A stretch of DNA of 11,200 nt from CAYJXJ01 sp964374095. Lineage in GTDB: Bacteria; Elusimicrobiota; Elusimicrobia; UBA1565; UBA9628. The stretch spans positions 1-11,200 of the forward strand of contig CAYJXJ010000153.1 in the NCBI GenBank assembly GCA_964374095.1, given 5' to 3'. How positions within the stretch are numbered: the stretch's first letter is position 1; every line of letters starts with the position of its first letter. Under the pieces are notes generated by a model that searched no databases, was not told the origin of the DNA, and was given only the letters and a program-made list of their open reading frames with translations. Position numbers and translations under genes: made by a program. Positions 6,142 to 11,200 of the stretch are shown here, piece by piece.

Positions 6142-6731
6142 GAGAGGCCCCCATCGCGCTGGAAGCTGAAGTAGCCGCGCGCGGCCACGATCACATGGTC
6201 GAGGAGGGGGATGCCCAGGATCTCTCCGGCGCGGCGCAGGCGGTGCGTCGCCTCGCGGTCCTCGGCCGACGGCGCGGGATCCCCCGACGGATGGTTGTGC
6301 GCCACGACCACCGCGGCGGCCGCGTGGGCGATGGCTGGAGCGAAGACTTCCCGGGGATGGACGAGGCTCGCCGACAGGGTCCCGATCGAGACCGTCTCGA
6401 GGTGGAGGAGTTGGTTGCGCGCGTTGAGGGAGAAGGCGAGGAGATGCTCGCGCCGGGCCTGCCGGACCTCCCGGGGGACATGCTCCATGACGCGCTCGGG
6501 TCCGTCGAGGACGGGGCGGTGCTCCCCATCCCAGTGACGCCGCGCCAATTCAAAGACCGCCTCCAGGGCCGGGGCCCCGCGCAGGGCCGCGGGGAGGTCG
6601 CGGGCCGTCACCCCGGAGGACTTGCGGCCCAGGGCGAGGCAGAACAACTCCTCGTCGCTCAGGGCGCGCGAGCCCACCCGGCCCAGTCTTTCGGCCGGGC
6701 TCTCGGCGCGCGCCTCCGGAGCAGCCGTCAC
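6138..6731 (-). CDS. radC: RadC-family JAB/MPN-domain protein
   Basis: The 197-aa product has the RadC N-terminal signature (PAERLGRVGSRALSDEELFCLALG) and a complete JAB1/MPN domain. It contains VSIGTLSASLVHPREVF and AHNHPSGDPAPSAEDREATHRL, in which His145, His147 and Asp158 form the zinc-binding pattern HxHx10D. It ends LLDHVIVAARGYFSF. RadC proteins are widespread but their biochemical role is unsettled; they are not confirmed repair factors. The helix-hairpin-helix normally lying between the two parts, with its GIGxxKA loop, is not visible. The linker is short, which explains a length below the usual 220-230 aa. The GTG start (6731-6729) overlaps the upstream TGA as GTGA and has GGAG 8 nt upstream. 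A longer open frame reaching 8285 is only a shadow of the upstream genes. Confidence 0.88.
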   Translation of the reverse strand: MTAAPEARAESPAERLGRVGSRALSDEELFCLALGRKSSGVTARDLPAALRGAPALEAVFELARRHWDGEHRPVLDGPERVMEHVPREVRQARREHLLAFSLNARNQLLHLETVSIGTLSASLVHPREVFAPAIAHAAAAVVVAHNHPSGDPAPSAEDREATHRLRRAGEILGIPLLDHVIVAARGYFSFQRDGGLS

Positions 6732-7723
6732 AGCAGAGTCTCCGCGATCCGCCGCAGGGCTTCGATGGAGAATGGGCCGACGAGGATGAAGCGCGAGGGA
6801 TCGGCGGACCAGGACAGGACCGTTCCCTCCGACCCCCAGGACGCCGTCGCGCGGCGGGAGTCGAATCGCACAACCCGTTTGGCGGCGCCCCCGAAGTCGA
6901 GCCGGACGCGGGGGGGGCATTGGAACAAGGAGACCGCCGTGGCGCCGTCCGTGAAACGGTAATGGAGGATGCGGCGTTTGCCGTGGGGCATGACGGCGAG
7001 GCTCTCCAGCACGAATCCCGAGGGCAGCCAGGACGGCCAGCGCGGCTCGAGGCCCGATTCCCGGCGCGCCGCGGACAGCGCGTCCGCCGGCGGAGCGAGG
7101 CGGTCTTGCGGGACGGGGCCGGCGGGGGCCGAGGCGGGAAAGAGCGCCGGATCCGGACGGGCCGCGAAGTCGAGCTTGGAAAAGCGGACCCGCGCGGACG
7201 GCGTGCCGTCGGGCCAGAAGCTCTCGGTCTTCAGAGGGATGCCGTGCTCGCGGTCCACCCAGATGCTGCGAATCAGACGGCCCTCCTTGCGGGAAGCGAT
7301 GGAAAGGCGCCAGGTGGAGCGCCCGGCGACGCGGCCTCCCGTCGAAACTGCAACGGCGTACTCGTCCGAAAGATAGTCGAAGTCGAGGTAGGCGCCCAAG
7401 GGGCCGGGGGGGCCCGAGGCCGGACCTGTCCACACCTTCCCACGCGGCAGGTCGTGCACCCATTGGTGCTCCGGGTCCTGGACCGCGACCAGGAGCGGGG
7501 CGCCTTTGCCGTCGAGAATCTCCCGGCGGTAGCGGCCGGGGGGCAGGTAGCGTTCCAAGACCCTGCGGGCCGGCCCGGCGGCGCCCTCGATCACCAGCGT
7601 GCCCTGATACGCGACTTGGGGATCGTCGAAGCAGCCCCGCAGGGACGCCGCGAACTCCGGAGGACCGCCGCCCTTGGGAGCGGCGACTGAAACCGCGGTC
7701 AGGACCATCCAAAGCCCCATCAT
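6728..7723 (-). CDS. RseB/MucB-like periplasmic sigma-factor regulator
   Basis: The 331-aa product starts with a short hydrophobic export signal (MMGLWMVLTAVSVAA). It then shows a LolA-like N-terminal domain (about 25-200: VAYQGTLVIEG, RVLERYLPPGRYRREIL, YAVAVSTGGRVAGRSTWRLSI, SIWVDREHGIPLKTESFWPDG). A second domain follows (about 225-330: PRWPSWLPSGFVLESLAV, HYRFTDGATAVSLFQ). This is the two-domain layout of RseB/MucB, which binds the periplasmic part of an anti-sigma factor and senses mislocalised lipoproteins or lipopolysaccharide. Sitting directly after the anti-sigma gene, with an ATGA overlap, fits that role exactly. Sequence identity to RseB looks low, so it could instead be another LolA/RseB-fold protein. 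Confidence 0.75.
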   Translation of the reverse strand: MMGLWMVLTAVSVAAPKGGGPPEFAASLRGCFDDPQVAYQGTLVIEGAAGPARRVLERYLPPGRYRREILDGKGAPLLVAVQDPEHQWVHDLPRGKVWTGPASGPPGPLGAYLDFDYLSDEYAVAVSTGGRVAGRSTWRLSIASRKEGRLIRSIWVDREHGIPLKTESFWPDGTPSARVRFSKLDFAARPDPALFPASAPAGPVPQDRLAPPADALSAARRESGLEPRWPSWLPSGFVLESLAVMPHGKRRILHYRFTDGATAVSLFQCPPRVRLDFGGAAKRVVRFDSRRATASWGSEGTVLSWSADPSRFILVGPFSIEALRRIAETLL

Positions 7724-8175
7724 GGGCTTTCCACCTCATCGGCGGCAAAAGGCTCCTGACCCGCGGCCGACGGCAGGGCGCGGGCATAGCTCCCGTGGGC
7801 CGACAGCACGGCGTCGAGCCCGAGCGGCTCCTCCCGGTCGCGGGCGATCCAAACAACGAAAATCCCGGCGGCCATGGCCGAAGCCAGGCCCCACCGGAGG
7901 GCCAGGGGGCGCCACAGATCTCGCCACGCCGGACGGGCGCCGCGCGCTTGCCGGTCGGCTTCCCGCGCCGTCGCGCGCAGGTTCCGCAGGAGCTCCGGCG
8001 GCATCGCGGCCACCGGCCCCGAGGCGACCGCCCGCTTGAGTCCCTTGAGCGTCCGGAGCTGGGTTCGGCAGGCCGTACAAGCCTCCAAATGGGCGGCCAC
8101 CGCCCGGGTCGCCTGGGGGTCCAATTCCCGGTCCATGAAGGCGGAAAGAAGTTCTTGAAAATCAGGGCAAGGCAT
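7720..8175 (-). CDS. zinc-finger transmembrane anti-sigma factor
   Basis: The 151-aa product has the ZAS motif His29-x3-Cys33-x2-Cys36 (AHLEACTACR), with Cys3 as a possible additional zinc ligand. A single membrane segment lies at about 91-111 (LALRWGLASAMAAGIFVVWIA), leaving about 40 residues outside the cytoplasm. That is the layout of membrane anti-sigma factors, which hold an ECF sigma factor until cleaved or released. I chose the ATG at 8175, preceded by GGAGG, over a GTG at 8190; it overlaps the sigma gene by 14 bp. The downstream RseB-like protein would be its periplasmic partner. Confidence 0.85.
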   Translation of the reverse strand: MPCPDFQELLSAFMDRELDPQATRAVAAHLEACTACRTQLRTLKGLKRAVASGPVAAMPPELLRNLRATAREADRQARGARPAWRDLWRPLALRWGLASAMAAGIFVVWIARDREEPLGLDAVLSAHGSYARALPSAAGQEPFAADEVESP

Positions 8176-8719
8176 AACCCTCCACGACACCCCGGGCGGT
8201 TCTCATGAGCCGAGCGCGCAGGGCGGCCCGGGCCCGCCATAGGCGGGTGCGAACGGTATTCAAAGGCAGCCCTAAAGCGCTGCAAATTTCACCATAAGAT
8301 AGTCCCTGCATGTCGCACAACATCAGGATCGCGCGGTACTCCGGAGCCAACCCTGCCATGGCCTTTTGCACCGCTTGGGTGGCCTCCCCGCGCTCCAGGG
8401 CCGCGAGGGCGGGCGCGTCCGAGGCGTCGGCCACGCAGTCGGACAGGGACAACCCGTCCTCATTCTCCCCGGGGAGGGGGGTATCCAGGGACAGCGGGCG
8501 GGACCTTCCGCCGCGTTTGAGCCCATCGTAATAGACGTTGCGGAGGATGGCATGAAACCAAGCCTCCAGCGGCCGGGAAGTGTCATAGCGGTCCCAGGAC
8601 CGGATGACCCGGTAAAAGGCCTCCTGGACCAGTTCCGAGGCCTCCTCGGCGTTCCCGCATAGCCCGTAGGCGAATTGGTAAGCCCGCCCGGAGTACCTCT
8701 CGACAAACTCTTGGAGCAC
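8162..8719 (-). CDS. ECF-type RNA polymerase sigma factor
   Basis: With the GTG at 8719 the product is 185 aa, typical for ECF sigma factors. Region 2 spans about residues 3-70 (FVERYSGRAYQFAYGL, ELVQEAFYRVIRSWDRYD, PLEAWFHAILRNVYYDGLKR). Region 4 spans about 112-170 (LAPEYRAILMLCDMQGLSY, GEICSALGLPLNTVRTRLWR). The frame stays open to an ATG at 8833, with ATGs at 8797 and 8791, but that extension has no sigma homology and contains a GGAAC-N17-CGTATA element ending 6 nt before the GTG. A longer form made from an upstream promoter is possible. The gene heads the eight-gene operon and is followed by its likely anti-sigma factor. The exact ECF subgroup is not determinable by eye. Confidence 0.85.
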   Translation of the reverse strand: MLQEFVERYSGRAYQFAYGLCGNAEEASELVQEAFYRVIRSWDRYDTSRPLEAWFHAILRNVYYDGLKRGGRSRPLSLDTPLPGENEDGLSLSDCVADASDAPALAALERGEATQAVQKAMAGLAPEYRAILMLCDMQGLSYGEICSALGLPLNTVRTRLWRARAALRARLMRTARGVVEGYALP

Positions 8720-8725
8720 CCCCCC

Positions 8726-8753
8726 TATACGATCTACCCCCCCAGAAGGTTCC
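8726..8753 (-). promoter_or_regulatory. candidate ECF-dependent autoregulatory promoter
   Basis: On the minus strand GGAAC (8753-8749) is followed by 17 bp and CGTATA (8731-8726). GGAAC is the classic ECF -35 core, and CGT-rich -10 elements are common for this class. The -10 ends 6 nt before the sigma GTG start, again implying a leaderless or nearly leaderless transcript. Most ECF factors drive their own operon, which makes this the natural site. Confidence 0.5.
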
Positions 8754-8831
8754 CGGAAAATTCGCGCCGGCGGCAGCCGGCACGTCCCCATGGTCATCTG
8801 GCAATGCGTCGGCCGTGGGGGCCGGCCGCCC

Positions 8832-8860
8832 ATTGTAACAATAAATTAACAGGTCCGTAA
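8832..8860 (-). promoter_or_regulatory. possible second, housekeeping promoter of the sigma operon
   Basis: On the minus strand TTACGG (8860-8855), a 17-bp spacer and TACAAT (8837-8832) form a weak -35 with a good -10. Transcription would start near 8825 and could support translation from 8797, 8791 or 8719. The -35 coincides with one TCCGTAA repeat, so occupancy of that repeat would block or modulate it. Confidence 0.35.
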
Positions 8861-8871
8861 TCGCTCCGTAA
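8854..8871 (+). promoter_or_regulatory. two TCCGTAA repeats between divergent genes
   Basis: TCCGTAA occurs at 8854-8860 and 8865-8871. The 11-bp spacing places both copies on the same DNA face. They lie in the 175-bp region between the divergent sigma and histidine kinase starts, just upstream of the kinase -10. This is the usual form of a response-regulator binding site, but which protein binds is unknown. Confidence 0.4.
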
Positions 8872-8882
8872 CGCCCCGGAAT

Positions 8883-8888
8883 TAGACT
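8883..8888 (+). promoter_or_regulatory. -10 element of the histidine kinase gene
   Basis: TAGACT ends 6 nt before the ATG at 8895, matching the geometry at the PDZ and antitoxin genes. No -35 resembling TTGACA is present 16-18 bp upstream, and no ribosome binding site precedes the ATG. The TCCGTAA repeats occupy that position, which suggests an activator-dependent, leaderless promoter. Confidence 0.35.
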
Positions 8889-8894
8889 ATTCCC

Positions 8895-9755
8895 ATGAAC
8901 CAGCCAGCGAGCCCGGTCCAGTTCGAAGACCTCGCTCAACCCTCTCAGCGGCCCGCGGAGCCCATACTCGCCTCCTATCTGACCCATGAATTGCGCGCCC
9001 CCGTCACCGCGATCAAGCTCGGACTCGAGATCCTGCAGGAGCAGGTCGACGGCCGCCTTCACTCCGACGAGAAGCAGATGCTCAATCTGGCCATCAAGAA
9101 CACCTCGCGCCTGCAGGGCCTGGTCAACGACATCATGGACTACACCAAGGTCCTGGCGGGGGGCATGAAGCTCGCCCTCGAAGCCTGCGACCCCCGCGAG
9201 CTTGTCAACGACTCCATGGACACCTTCCGCGCCTGGGCGATCTCCCGCGGCGTGCGGCTGGTCAAGCAATTGCCCCGGGAGCCCCTTCCCCGGATCCACG
9301 CCGAGCCCCGCCGCATACTCCAGATTCTCACCAACCTGATTTCCAACGCTCTCAAGTTCACCCCGGCACGCGGGAGCGTGACGGTCGCGGTGAGCGTCGG
9401 CCAGTACGAGCACGCCGGGACCCTCCTCTTCAAGGTCCAGGACACCGGCTGCGGCATCCCCCACGAGGACCTCGACCGGATCTTCGAGACCTTCCACCAG
9501 TCGGTCAGCAAGGGCAAGCAGTCCGACGGCACCGGCCTGGGACTCACCCTCGCGCGCTCCATGGTGGAGCTCCACGGCGGCCGCATCTGGGCCGAAAGCT
9601 GGAAGGGGCTGGGCGCCACGTTCTTCTTCACCGTGCCCATCGCCCCCGAGGACCTGCCGGCGGGCACCGAGGTCTACTCCAAGCCCGTCGAGTACCACGG
9701 GCTCCTGGTGGGCCTCTACCGCCGGGTCAACTCCTTCATCGCCCTGTTCGTATAG
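8895..9755 (+). CDS. soluble sensor histidine kinase without a sensor domain
   Basis: The 286-aa product has a HisKA dimerisation domain with phosphorylatable His31 (SYLTHELRAPVTAIK), then a full HATPase_c domain. The ATPase domain shows an N box with Asn147/Asn151 (LTNLISNALKFTP), G1 DTGCGIP (183-189), F box IFETFHQ, and G2 GTGLGLTLARSMVELHGG. Only about 25 residues precede the H box, and there is no membrane segment, PAS or HAMP domain. It must therefore take its input from a partner protein or a cytoplasmic cue. The last 20 or so residues (EYHGLLVGLYRRVNSFIALFV) form a hydrophobic tail beyond the usual domain end. No response regulator lies in the window, so the kinase is orphan here. It is transcribed divergently from the ECF sigma operon. 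The ATG at 8895 has a -10-like TAGACT 6 nt upstream and no ribosome binding site. Confidence 0.9.
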   Translation: MNQPASPVQFEDLAQPSQRPAEPILASYLTHELRAPVTAIKLGLEILQEQVDGRLHSDEKQMLNLAIKNTSRLQGLVNDIMDYTKVLAGGMKLALEACDPRELVNDSMDTFRAWAISRGVRLVKQLPREPLPRIHAEPRRILQILTNLISNALKFTPARGSVTVAVSVGQYEHAGTLLFKVQDTGCGIPHEDLDRIFETFHQSVSKGKQSDGTGLGLTLARSMVELHGGRIWAESWKGLGATFFFTVPIAPEDLPAGTEVYSKPVEYHGLLVGLYRRVNSFIALFV

Positions 9756-9813
9756 GGGCGCCCCCGAGGCCGCATTGGGGGGGGGAAGCGCGGGCCCGAG
9801 TCTCCGCCTGAAA

Positions 9814-10080
9814 ATGAACCCACGGCAGTCATCGGGGCTAAGGATTCTTGCCGCGATGGCCCTGCTTGCCATCGCGGCGGTCCGAGCCCGGACCGCCGAC
9901 TCCGACGCAAGGACCCGCGGTAAGAAGGACACCGCTTCGGGGGCCCGATTTCTTGATGGCCATGGCTATTCGTCTGCTGGGAACCGATCCGATAGCTCAA
10001 ACTGGCCTCCGCCACGAATCCCGACACTTTGTCGCGATAAGTGTCGCGATTCTGGCGGCCTCATCGCATACCGCCTTTAG
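9814..10080 (+). pseudogene. possible 5' remnant of a secreted-protein gene
   Basis: The 305 bp between the kinase gene and the DUF1016 gene contain one frame starting MNPRQSSGLRILAAMALLAIAAVRA, which looks like a signal peptide with a cleavage site after VRA. Codon third positions are G/C-rich for roughly the first 40 codons. After that both codon use and composition stop looking coding, and the frame runs into a long hairpin and overlaps the end of the DUF1016 gene. I read it as the start of an exported protein cut off by rearrangement. A chance ORF cannot be excluded, and the product is not identifiable. Confidence 0.25.
10009..10058. repeat. long imperfect hairpin at the end of the DUF1016 module
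   Basis: GAATCCCGACACTT (10016-10029) pairs with AAGTGTCGCGATTC (10039-10052) with one mismatch. After a single-base bulge the stem extends through CCGCCA (10009-10014) and TGGCGG (10053-10058). The loop and right arm also hold a direct repeat, TGTCGCGAT, at 10030-10038 and 10042-10050. It lies immediately downstream of the truncated DUF1016 gene on its strand. It could be a terminator-like structure or a remnant of a transposon end; no T run follows. Confidence 0.5.
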
Positions 10081-10696
10081 GCTTCGACGGTCGCCGCGCG
10101 AAGTCCGATTGGGGGGCAGGCAGCCGCTGGTGGAAGTTGGCGACGGCCTTGCCGTGTCGCAGGTGGGCATGGGCGTCTACCATCAGACCGAGGACGTTTC
10201 GGCTCCAGCCGTTGATGAGCGTTTGCTCCATGTACCAGCGGCGGACACCGATTTCGTCGAACTTTTCGATGAGGAGCGCGTGATGCCCCCATGGGATAGA
10301 CCAGAGAAGACTATCCGGCGAAAGTGCCACAGGCTGTGGCACTTTCGGGACGGCGGGCAATTGTGCCACAGGCTGCGGCACAATTGCTCCAGGGCTCGGA
10401 TAGGCACGGTAGAACGCCTGCATCCGTTTGATATTTCGCTCGGAAAAGCCCTTCAGCTCCGAAAGCTCATTTTGGAGTTCGCGGGCCAGCCGGGGGATGA
10501 CGCCGGCTCCCCAACCTTCATGCCGTTGTCGTTCGTGGATGATGTGTCCGATGTCCCAGTAAAGGCGAACAAGCTCGGCGTTCACCGCGAGCACGGCGCG
10601 AGTCTGGGCCGTCTGAATGCGCCCCTTCACCTCGGCTACAAGGGCGGAAAAGCCGGTCTTCGCGACCGCCTTAGAATTGGCTCGCTTGCCGGCCAT
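10061..10696 (-). CDS. DUF1016 (YhcG-type) N-terminal domain protein, nuclease domain lost
   Basis: The 211-aa product matches the N-terminal domain of YhcG/DUF1016 proteins: RAVLAVNAELVRLYWDIGHII, GWGAGVIPRLARELQ, GFSERNIKRMQAFYRAYP, IPWGHHALLIEK, RRWYMEQTLINGWSRNVL and GKAVANFHQRLPAPQSD. Full-length members continue into a PD-(D/E)XK nuclease domain for a total near 350 aa. Here the similarity stops after PQSD, and about a dozen unrelated residues lead to a stop beside a long hairpin. Residues 105-125 carry VPQPVA twice, 13 residues apart, encoded by two DNA palindromes. The family is common in defence islands and mobile regions; without the nuclease domain this copy is probably inactive. 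It starts 5 bp after the HTH gene and is probably co-transcribed with it. Confidence 0.8.
   Translation of the reverse strand: MAGKRANSKAVAKTGFSALVAEVKGRIQTAQTRAVLAVNAELVRLYWDIGHIIHERQRHEGWGAGVIPRLARELQNELSELKGFSERNIKRMQAFYRAYPSPGAIVPQPVAQLPAVPKVPQPVALSPDSLLWSIPWGHHALLIEKFDEIGVRRWYMEQTLINGWSRNVLGLMVDAHAHLRHGKAVANFHQRLPAPQSDFARRPSKPKGGMR
10319..10387. repeat. two tandem palindromes inside the DUF1016 coding region
   Basis: The first palindrome has perfect 14-bp arms (10319-10332 and 10334-10347) around one base. The second has 15-bp arms (10357-10371 and 10373-10387) with one mismatch. Both share the core GTGCCACAGGCTGYGGCAC and are offset by 39 bp, exactly 13 codons, so the reading frame stays open and the protein gains a repeated VPQPVA segment. 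Arms that differ while keeping their pairing indicate that hairpin structure is conserved. Confidence 0.7.
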
Positions 10697-10701
10697 GGCC
10701 T

Positions 10702-11001
10702 TTATTGAACCTTGCCCGCTTCCAGCATCGCCTCTACAGTTCTCTTCGGCCGACCTGGGATAGGCCGGGTCTTGAGTCCTTCAAGCCGCTCCCGCGCGAA
10801 CCGGTAACGCCAGTTCTGGACGGTATTGCGGCTGAGCCCGAGCTGCTTGGCGATCATGTAATTAGTCTGCCCCTCGGCGACGCGGAGGATGATGTCGGCG
10901 CGGACCCAGTTCCGTTTCTTGGGCGATCGTCTGCGCAGATTCCAGAGTTCCTGCCTTTCCGCGGCCGTGATCTCGACGGGCACTGAACATTTTCTCGGCA
11001 T
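10702..11001 (-). CDS. IS630-like helix-turn-helix protein (transposase N-terminal part)
   Basis: The 99-aa product (ITAAERQELWNLRRRSPKK, VRADIILRVAEGQTNYMIAKQLGLSRNTVQNWRYRFARERLEGLKTRPIPGRPKR) matches the DNA-binding N-terminus of IS630-family transposases: a homeodomain-like HTH followed by the RPxxGRPxR linker. The DDE catalytic domain that should follow is absent. The frame stops about 13 residues after the linker, and the DUF1016 gene begins 5 bp later. I chose the ATG at 11001; the TTG at 11031 adds ten residues outside the family. TATAGT on the minus strand (11017-11012) could be its -10. It may be a truncated transposase or a domesticated HTH regulator of the DUF1016 gene. Confidence 0.65.
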   Translation of the reverse strand: MPRKCSVPVEITAAERQELWNLRRRSPKKRNWVRADIILRVAEGQTNYMIAKQLGLSRNTVQNWRYRFARERLEGLKTRPIPGRPKRTVEAMLEAGKVQ

Positions 11002-11085
11002 AGGGTCGTCAACTATAGCACATATGCTCAAGTCCTTAGTCCAAAGACGACTGGAACTCGCTCAGACAATTGCCCGGCGTTGCCA

Positions 11086-11200
11086 TCAAGGGCTGGTAGC
11101 CCCCGCCCGCGGCGCGTTCTTGACCCCCCGCGGACGGGTCCTCTCATCCGGGGGCAGGCAAATCGTCACGGCGACGATTTCCAGGTTCTCTCTCGGCTTC
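11086..11200 (-). CDS. possible 3' end of an unidentified gene (partial)
   Basis: A minus-strand frame enters from the right edge and stops at TGA (11088-11086). The 37 or so residues include ENLEIVAVTICLPPDERTRP. About four fifths of its codons end in G or C, in line with neighbouring genes, which is the only support. A competing + strand frame starts at ATG 11024 (MLKSLVQRRLELAQTIARR) and is open to the window end, but its codon use is less biased. Neither is recognised, and more flanking sequence would settle the choice. Confidence 0.3.
   Translation of the reverse strand, partial: KPRENLEIVAVTICLPPDERTRPRGVKNAPRAGATSP

Noticed and set aside
6138..8285. A 715-codon minus-strand frame ending as RadC
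   Set aside because: Only the last 197 codons show RadC homology. The rest is Arg/Pro/Gly-rich shadow of the anti-sigma and RseB-like genes, and a GTGA overlap at 6731 gives the real start.
9755..9785. GGGGCGCCCC and C-run/G-run pairing after the kinase gene as a terminator
   Set aside because: Very short or homopolymeric stems and no T tract on either strand.
8583..9932. A 449-codon minus-strand frame opposite the histidine kinase
   Set aside because: It is the antisense of a clear HisKA/HATPase gene and crosses the divergent promoter region; no family similarity.
11035..11043. CTTAGTCCA shared with the antitoxin operator at 1184-1192
   Set aside because: A single 9-bp match without the full palindrome pair is within chance expectation and no antitoxin gene lies at this end.

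Overview
The window is GC-rich throughout, and its coding regions use G or C at most third codon positions. Lipoprotein and secretion signals, an RseB-like periplasmic protein and an ECF sigma/anti-sigma pair point to a Gram-negative (diderm) bacterium. No rRNA, tRNA or lineage-specific marker is present, so I do not assign a phylum; the genome may come from an uncultivated lineage.

Layout. (1) 1-1093: the tail of an unidentified + strand gene, a small unlisted minus-strand ORF, and a secreted Cys-rich PDZ protein whose gene reads leftward from a good promoter. (2) 1180-2207: a Phd/YefM-type antitoxin and a VapC-type PIN toxin. They are separated by about 360 bp that has imperfect 20-bp terminal inverted repeats and no transposase, which looks like a MITE inserted at the antitoxin/toxin junction. 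Removing it restores an in-frame antitoxin end that overlaps the toxin start by 4 bp (GTGA). (3) 8753-2272, minus strand: a compact eight-gene operon headed by an ECF sigma factor. In order: sigma factor, zinc-finger membrane anti-sigma factor, RseB/MucB-like sensor, RadC, a lipoprotein that appears to start at CTG, a Fe-S PD-(D/E)XK nuclease, an FGGY (glycerol-kinase-like) kinase and a MaoC-like hot-dog protein. Most junctions are 4-bp overlaps, implying translational coupling. A GGAAC/CGTATA ECF-type promoter lies directly before the sigma start and suggests autoregulation. (4) 8895-9755, + strand: a soluble histidine kinase with no sensor domain, transcribed divergently from the sigma operon. 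The intergenic region carries two TCCGTAA repeats one helical turn apart. (5) 9756-11200: a mobile or degraded zone with a possible broken secreted-protein ORF, a long hairpin, a DUF1016/YhcG N-terminal protein lacking its nuclease domain and carrying two in-frame palindromes, an IS630-like HTH fragment, and a probable partial gene at the right edge.

A recurring feature is the spacing of promoters and starts. The PDZ gene, the antitoxin, the histidine kinase and the sigma gene each have a -10-like hexamer ending 6 nt before the start codon, and three of the four lack a credible ribosome binding site. This predicts leaderless mRNAs for the first genes of transcripts, with coupled translation inside operons.
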